A DNA stretch of 64,000 nucleotides from Caprimulgus europaeus (Eukaryota > Chordata > Aves > Caprimulgiformes > Caprimulgidae), in NCBI GenBank assembly GCA_907165065.1, contig OU015524.1, forward strand, positions 32,515,295-32,579,294, given 5' to 3'. The position numbers and the translations under genes were made by a program. How positions within the stretch are numbered: the stretch's first letter is position 1; every line of letters begins with the position of its first letter. The notes under the pieces are model-generated. The model saw only the letters and a program-made list of their open reading frames with translations. It had not been told where the DNA came from and made no database searches. Positions 57,991 through 64,000 of this stretch are shown in pieces.

Positions 57991-60900
57991 CAAACCACTG
58001 TTGCATCCAGGCTGATGAATCCTATGTAATTTATATCCCAGTCAAGGAGAAAAAAATCTGTAAGGATGAGCTTTGAAGTTAAGAACCACTTCCACAAGAA
58101 TGTTGATAATAAGAACAGGGTGAGGAGGAAAGCCTTGACCAGAAAATAAAGTTATGCTTTGGAGGTCCACAAATGGAAGTACAAAACTAGTTGGAAAACA
58201 TCAACGTGTGTCAGAGAGAGCTTGCAGTGTTTACAAAAATAAAAGGCAAAATGTTGCTTTGTAATAGAAATAAAATTTAATAAGTGAAAGAAATGGTGTT
58301 GTTATATATTGAGATGATAGGGACCAGAGAGAACTGACATATGAGCAAGCAGTAAATACTATGTTCTACATACACATTATTATTGCAAGTGCAGTGAGGG
58401 CAAAACTATTAATGAGTATATACATATGGGAAGTACAAAGTCAAAGGGAAATAACTAACCCAAGTCTGGTGGCAAGACTCTTTAAAAAGCAATCCCTTCT
58501 AGTCTTAAATGGTTCCATGAGATTTGAAAATAAGATAATATATTTTCTATTTAAGAAAGGAGTAGTGGTGTGATTCAAACAACTGCTCTAGTAGTTTGAC
58601 TACAGCTGGTTAAGCATTATCTAAAAGCAAAGAACATTCTGCTGAAAGAGAAGGCCTAGGAAGAGATGGCTAGCGGAGCTCTTCAGGATCAGTCTTCGGA
58701 CTTTGTGTCAAAATATTTTCGCTAATTTTATTGGCTCAGAAACCTGGTGTTCTGATTAAATTTGTTACATTCACTTTGCAGCCATTAGCAAATCAGGGGA
58801 AGTATTGACTATCAGACAAGAAAAACTGGATTATCATTACTCTGAATAATAGAAATGAGAAAAAATTAAGTTGTACAAAACAGAAGGTCATGCATTTACA
58901 TCATACTTTATCACTTATTCCTTAGTGATGAAATGACAAAAGGTCTTATGTTTACTAGTTATAGCTTGTCTATTACCACCAATCTGATATGGTCTTCAAA
59001 AATACATCTTGGGATCATACTAGGAAAAAGATTTTTTTCCAGCAGCCAATGTACTGAGAAAGGATTAATTTTAATATACAGAGTTGAGACTTAAGCTGCT
59101 GGAAGGAGGTATCTTAGATTGTATCTCCAGTCAGTAACTCAGGTGAAAAAAAAGGATTTTTTTTTTCTTAATACTGGGAAGGTGAAAGAAAAATGTTGGG
59201 TCAGGTAGAAAGATGATCAATATATGTGCCAGGTCTAATGGCATTGGTAGTTTATAGCACTGTTTCGTAGCTGAAGTCCTCCAGGAATTACTTTGCCAAA
59301 AAGTAGCAACACTTATCTGGCTCACAGCACCTAAAGAGTAGTTAGAACAGATTTAATTGCCCAAGAGCAAAATTAATTACATCAGAACAAGTGCAGAGAA
59401 AGGCTTTCCATTTCCCTGCTCACACTAACAGCACATCTAATAAGAGAAAAATGAAAGAGCTATGCTTCATCTGCTCTGAGACTCAAGGGGTACACATGAA
59501 TGGAAAGTTGGGAAAAGAGGTATATAAGACAGAGACCAACTTGTGCATAAACTACTGACAATTTTTTTTAGGTCAAAACTTAGAATAAGGTTTATAACCA
59601 TCAGGGCTCCTTGGGTCTAAACTGGCTTCTCAGCAATAGAAAAGGTATATGTTTGTGACATGGCTATCTGCAACAGCAATGGACTCATATCGATGATCCT
59701 CCAAGTCCCTCCTGTCCTACTAAATTTCTTAGGGAAAATTTCCAGTTAGCTTTCACCCTCTCTGCTTCATTTTTTCCCTCTGGCAAGTACCTCTGTGATG
59801 TTGGAGGTCATAGTAATCTGAAAAGGAGACAAAGAGGTGCTAGCAGGCAGTGAAACACAATTATAAAACTATAAGAACCACAATAAGTTGCAGTCACTTA
59901 GGAAGACAAGCAGAGAGTCTGAAATGCTGGTGGCTTTTGTTTTGCTCTTACCTCTGTTGCAATATATCTGTTCTTAGAATTAACATCTGCATATACTCAT
60001 TTTCTAGAGTATCAGTCTGCATGTGAATTGAATAAAGTGCTTATAAACTTCCTCAAGACTGAGTTAATACCCTATTCATAAATAAATTAGGAGAACTAAG
60101 GCCATATCCTCCCTATTAATCCAAGGACAAACTTTTTCTTCATTTGAGCTGGAGCAAAACTGGATCAAAGGGCTCAGTACTCTGTAGCCTTGTTCATTCA
60201 TGCAGTCATTTACCTGCACAAGATGATTGCAAACCATTGTACAAGGCAGAAGTCAATGATGAAACAACTGTTTGGATTATATTTTCTATTTAAAGGACTC
60301 TCTGTTACCCCTCAAACATCAATTGTATTAACAGATAGTGAGTTGTTAAATGGTTTCGTTTGTCTGAAATAGCAGATGAACTGGCTGCTGAATTGCCTTT
60401 TTCCAAGGGAAACACGTTCCATTGAAATATTTTCTGAAGTCTAAATTTTCATGGGAAATTTCTGAGAAAAAGATGAATGTTATTTTATTATATTTTTGCA
60501 AATATGAAAAAAAAAAAGAGGAAATACGTGGCAGAAAAAAAATCTGCAAACACTCACAACATTTAAACTGTCAATATGGAAACAAACAGACCAAATACTC
60601 TCTCAAGGCAGTCAAGTTTACAGACCAAAGATGACAAATTAGAATGAGACAGAGATCAGAATATTTTATTCAATCCTAAATTTATGTTTTCTTTTGATAA
60701 AGTAAAATAGGCTTAATTTGGTTTTGCTTTTCCTTGCACATTAATCACCCTAAAGGGAATGTTTTATTATGGCTATGTTCTAGATTATAATTTTCTTTGC
60801 TAGTCAAATGTTTTGACAGCACAAACAAACTACACAGAAGTTTCCAGAAGATTTCTTTGCCAAGACTTACTATTAGTTAGTGATTTACAGAAAGTGGAGC

Positions 60901-62079
60901 CACTCCAGTTGGGTGGAAATGCAGGGATTATCACCAGGTCCTGCAGGTTTGGGAGTCATTCCTTTTTTCTTTTCTATCTCTTCCCCACCTTCATTGCCCT
61001 TCTCCCACCACACATCTTGCCAAGTCAGAACTAAGTTCTTCAGGATGGGTACTGTCTCCTCCGATATGGGTGTAGAGTCCAGTTCCCTGTGGGAATACAG
61101 TGCTTTAGCATGAGGACTGTAGTATGACTTTCCCTGGGATAGGATTTTAGTAGGACTTCTTGTGGTTTTGCTTGTATCCTTCTGCTCATGTAGGAGCTCT
61201 ATGTGTTGTTACCACAAACTAAGGAGGTGAGTCTCTTTCCATTTTCCCAGAATATATCCAAATACTGACTTGATGGCAAATACAAACACACTGTCTAAGG
61301 ACCTCAGGCTGATGTGCTGTGACAGGTCTAGACTGCAAGGTGATTAGATCACTTTCTTAATGCAGGAAATGATGGGTTCAGACATCTGCATTCTGTTCTC
61401 TACCCTGGACTCACGCACATCCGGCTGTTGGAGCAGTGAGGTGATGGGATACACCTTAGCTCTGTGACAGTTTCTCTTCAACATTACTTCTTCATCACCC
61501 CCTAGGAGTTAAATAAATGAAACACAAGTGGGGAGACAGTGCAGCTGCACTGTGGGACAGGGGCTGGAGGATCTCAGATTACAATGTTGAGAGAAGGCAG
61601 AAGCAAGCACAGGCAGTGGAATTAAACAAGCATTCCTATTTCACACTCCTAATGAGGACTATGTTACATCTATCTTGTCACTCCTTCCAAAACTATGTCA
61701 GCAGCACACAACAGGCACAGTGCAAAGATTCCTGGGCTAAAAGTCAAGTGGTAGCTCCAGAAGCAGAACAATTTAATCAGTGTTTTGCTGCATGCACACA
61801 AATTATTTTTGTTAGGAGGCAGGTGCTGTGGCACTATGTCTGTTTTTCTCTTGATCTGAGCTGGTACCTCTGCAGATCCAGGCAGTGCACTGTGTGATTG
61901 TATCTGCTCCATTAACTTCAGGCTTAGCAGGGTTCTGGCCCTGTTGTGTTGTGCAGTATAGATAGTTGTCCAGCTTGAAAAGAGTTACTCCTTGGAAATC
62001 TTGCTGATACCACAAGCTGCTTTTTAAGCCAGTTGTCCTTCTGAAGATGTGTAAACAGAAAAATTAGTTTCTCTGGACT
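57991..62079. other. Gene-free stretch
   Basis: No exon or named repeat. Frames such as 126 codons at 61517-61897 show no known motif. Short A-runs and T-runs lie near 59145-59170 and 60505-60545. Confidence 0.5.
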
Positions 62080-62206
62080 GTCAAAAAATGAGGCACAGAG
62101 TTGCTTTTATATTTGTCCCAAAGTCACCTCTTGTTCAAAATTCAATACTGGAGAAGGAATCTGAACTATGTAGGTATCCTGATGTCCATTACTTTGCCAA
62201 AGACCA
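62080..62206 (-). mobile_element. MIR-like ancient SINE relic (minus)
   Basis: AAATGAGGCACAGAGTTGCT, TTGTCCCAAAGTCACCTCTT and GGAATCTGAACTATGTAGGT, then ATCCTGATGTCCATTACTTT. They follow antisense MIR landmarks in order: CTGAGGCACAGAG, TTGCCCAAGGTCAC, GAATTTGAACCCAGGT, then CTCCTGACTCC. Confidence 0.58.
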
Positions 62207-64000
62207 AAGAAAATATGTATAATTAAGCTAATATAAGTGAGTGAAGTTAAAATAAATTAGGTTACTGTAATAAAATATGAGAATTTTTTCAGAATGATTA
62301 AATCAATGTTCCTTAGAAAACTGAAGGGGAAGAAGGGAACCAGTTAGTTACTAGCTCTTGTTGCTACACAGTTATTAACTCTTGTTGGGATTGTTGTACA
62401 TATTCTAGCCAAAGAAAGGTACAGGGAGAGTCAAATGATTTTCAGACTGGAATTAATGTTGCAAGCGCAGCCTTCTGAAATTACAGTCAGTGAGGTTATA
62501 AACAATCCCTTTTGACAGAAGCAGGGTTGCTCACAAGGGAAAAGTTAGAAGAGACATCACTTGTTCAGGCAACAGTAGCGGGACATCTCAGGGTTGCAAT
62601 CAGAGGTCCTAACCAATGAAATACATGAACACCTCATCTTTCAGACAGCAAAGCTGTCCTGGGGACATTTGCAGTGGGTTTTCTTTTTTTCTGTAACTCT
62701 GAGTATCTGGTTTTGCTCACTAATAGATTCTCATGTGGAAGCACATTTCTCTCATTGCCCCATCTCAGATGCAAAGCAAGCAGATGGGAAGGAAGGAATT
62801 TGAGGGAGAGGGGATGAGAAATTAGGAGGCTAGAAAAGGAGATGGACAGTATGACATGTGGGAAGTTCAGAGAGGAATTTAAGAGAATGGAAGAGGTAAG
62901 TTTATAAAAGATAAGATGAATTAAGAGTGTGCAGAGATGGATGCTAAAACTAGGGATATTTGTTTTGTCCCCAAGTACTTGATTTTGCAACTTTAACATA
63001 GGCATTTGTTGCAGAGGGGAATACCTTATAATTCTGTTATTAAACTTTGGCAGAGTGGGGTGAACAAAAAGAAAATAAAGGGGAATACCATTATCCACCA
63101 AGGTGTTGATTCCCAGCAGTGGACATCTGAAATTACAAAGCATTCATTTAATCTATTTTCCTCTCTATCTTGGGACTGATGGCCTTTCTTTCACCTATTC
63201 CTTTCCTGTCTTAAACACTGTTTTTCAGGAGGTATTGTGTTGCACTGCAGCTTTGTGATGCAAACAATCTATTTTTAAAGCACAGTAGAAGTTTAATGGA
63301 ACAATTATACTGTTTAATTGAAAAGGTCTAGAATAATTCTAGAAGCTTAAGGTCATTCAGGTTTTAAGAGTGTGACTCCAGGTTTCTTGATTGTAGGTGT
63401 CATTTTCAGCTATATCTGAAATTTAAAGTAAATACTAAAATCAGACTTCCCAGTTCTACTTCTCTGCTAAGTCCTTGTTTCATCCTTCTTTATCTCACCA
63501 TTTTCTGCCATTGTGTGTTTAACCAAAGTGTTCAGCCTTCCTCATGAGTATCGCAGGAATGTTGTGTGTGGAGATGAAAGACTTGCACAACAGCAAGATG
63601 CAGACTGACAGGCTGGTACTGCCAAACACTGTTGGATGCCTTTTGGAATAGGAAGATTTCAACAAGATAAAGTTATTTTCTTCTGTCAGAGGAAGAAACA
63701 AACTTATAAACAGCAGCAATACAAAAAACTTTGACCTAATTGCCAAGCTTTAAAAAAGAAAAAAAGTACAGGCATTCCACTGGCTAAGATGGAAAGACTT
63801 TCCAGCAAAGAAGAGCCTATTCAGGTCAGCACCAATTTAGCCTGTTTCACTTTTGTGTTTTATTTTATAACTAATTTTTTTTTACATCCACAGTATCTGA
63901 AGTTGAAATAACTGGGTCAGGAGACCAGATTTCCAAGACTGGGTTCCTAATGAATACATCACCGTCTACGAGGAAATACAAGGCTAATAGTGTCCTGCAT
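62207..64000. other. Gene-free stretch to the window edge
   Basis: No exon or repeat is recognised. A purine-rich stretch at 62770-62900 generates, on the other strand, a Leu/Ser/Pro-rich 169-codon frame (62634-63143), which I take to be compositional. Confidence 0.5.

Noticed and set aside
61517-61897. 126-codon open frame on the + strand
   Set aside because: No recognisable motif, no promoter context, and a length within chance for 64 kb in six frames.
62634-63143. 169-codon open frame on the minus strand
   Set aside because: Leu/Ser/Pro-rich product of a purine-rich + strand tract, with no domain, signal or family resemblance.

Overview
This is vertebrate nuclear DNA, almost certainly from a bird. 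It is AT-rich, poor in CpG and nearly gene-free. The bird assignment rests on several CR1 LINE copies with the typical avian 3' end (reading ...TTCCAACCCAAACC...TATGATTCT) and on a complete solo LTR of an avian endogenous retrovirus that begins TGTCCTGGTTTCACTGGGAT. I found no protein-coding exon, tRNA, rRNA, CRISPR array or bacterial-type operon that I can support. The window is best read as intergenic DNA or the inside of a very large intron.

Layout. 0-17.3 kb is mostly unique AT-rich DNA. It holds a relic of a hAT-type transposase near 1.1 kb, MIR-like SINE relics near 5.7 and (weakly) 10.2 kb, and a few short microsatellites. 17.3-19.35 kb holds the main coding-like feature: a 5'-truncated CR1 LINE on the + strand whose reverse transcriptase frame runs 586 codons with four stops and no frameshift. 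A short minus-strand CR1 3' end lies directly before it, so the pair is flanked by outward-facing inverted ends. 19.35-42 kb carries progressively older CR1-like pieces (21.7-22.2, 27.5-28.3, 33.3-34.2 and 40.6-40.9 kb), MIR-like relics and two tRNA-like SINE heads near 32.3-32.5 kb. 42.0-42.5 kb is another CR1 3' fragment. 44-51 kb is unusually rich in ancient amniote repeats: four MIR-like pieces and two copies of a partly palindromic repeat. 56.75-57.36 kb is the solo LTR, with a 5-bp target duplication (CCACT) on both sides. A minus-strand CR1 follows at 57.5-58.0 kb. The rest, to 64 kb, is unique apart from one MIR-like relic at 62.1 kb.

Nothing here works together as a gene system. The readable history is one of retrotransposon insertions of very different ages: nearly unrecognisable MIR, hAT and old CR1 relics, then CR1 copies with readable reading frames, then the solo LTR with its duplication still intact. 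All repeat family calls are by eye against remembered family features. A RepeatMasker run with an avian/amniote library and a whole-genome bird alignment would settle them. I did not find a convincing new biological system. The items most worth a second look are the opposed CR1 pair, the hAT relic, the paired tRNA-like SINE heads and the palindromic repeat.
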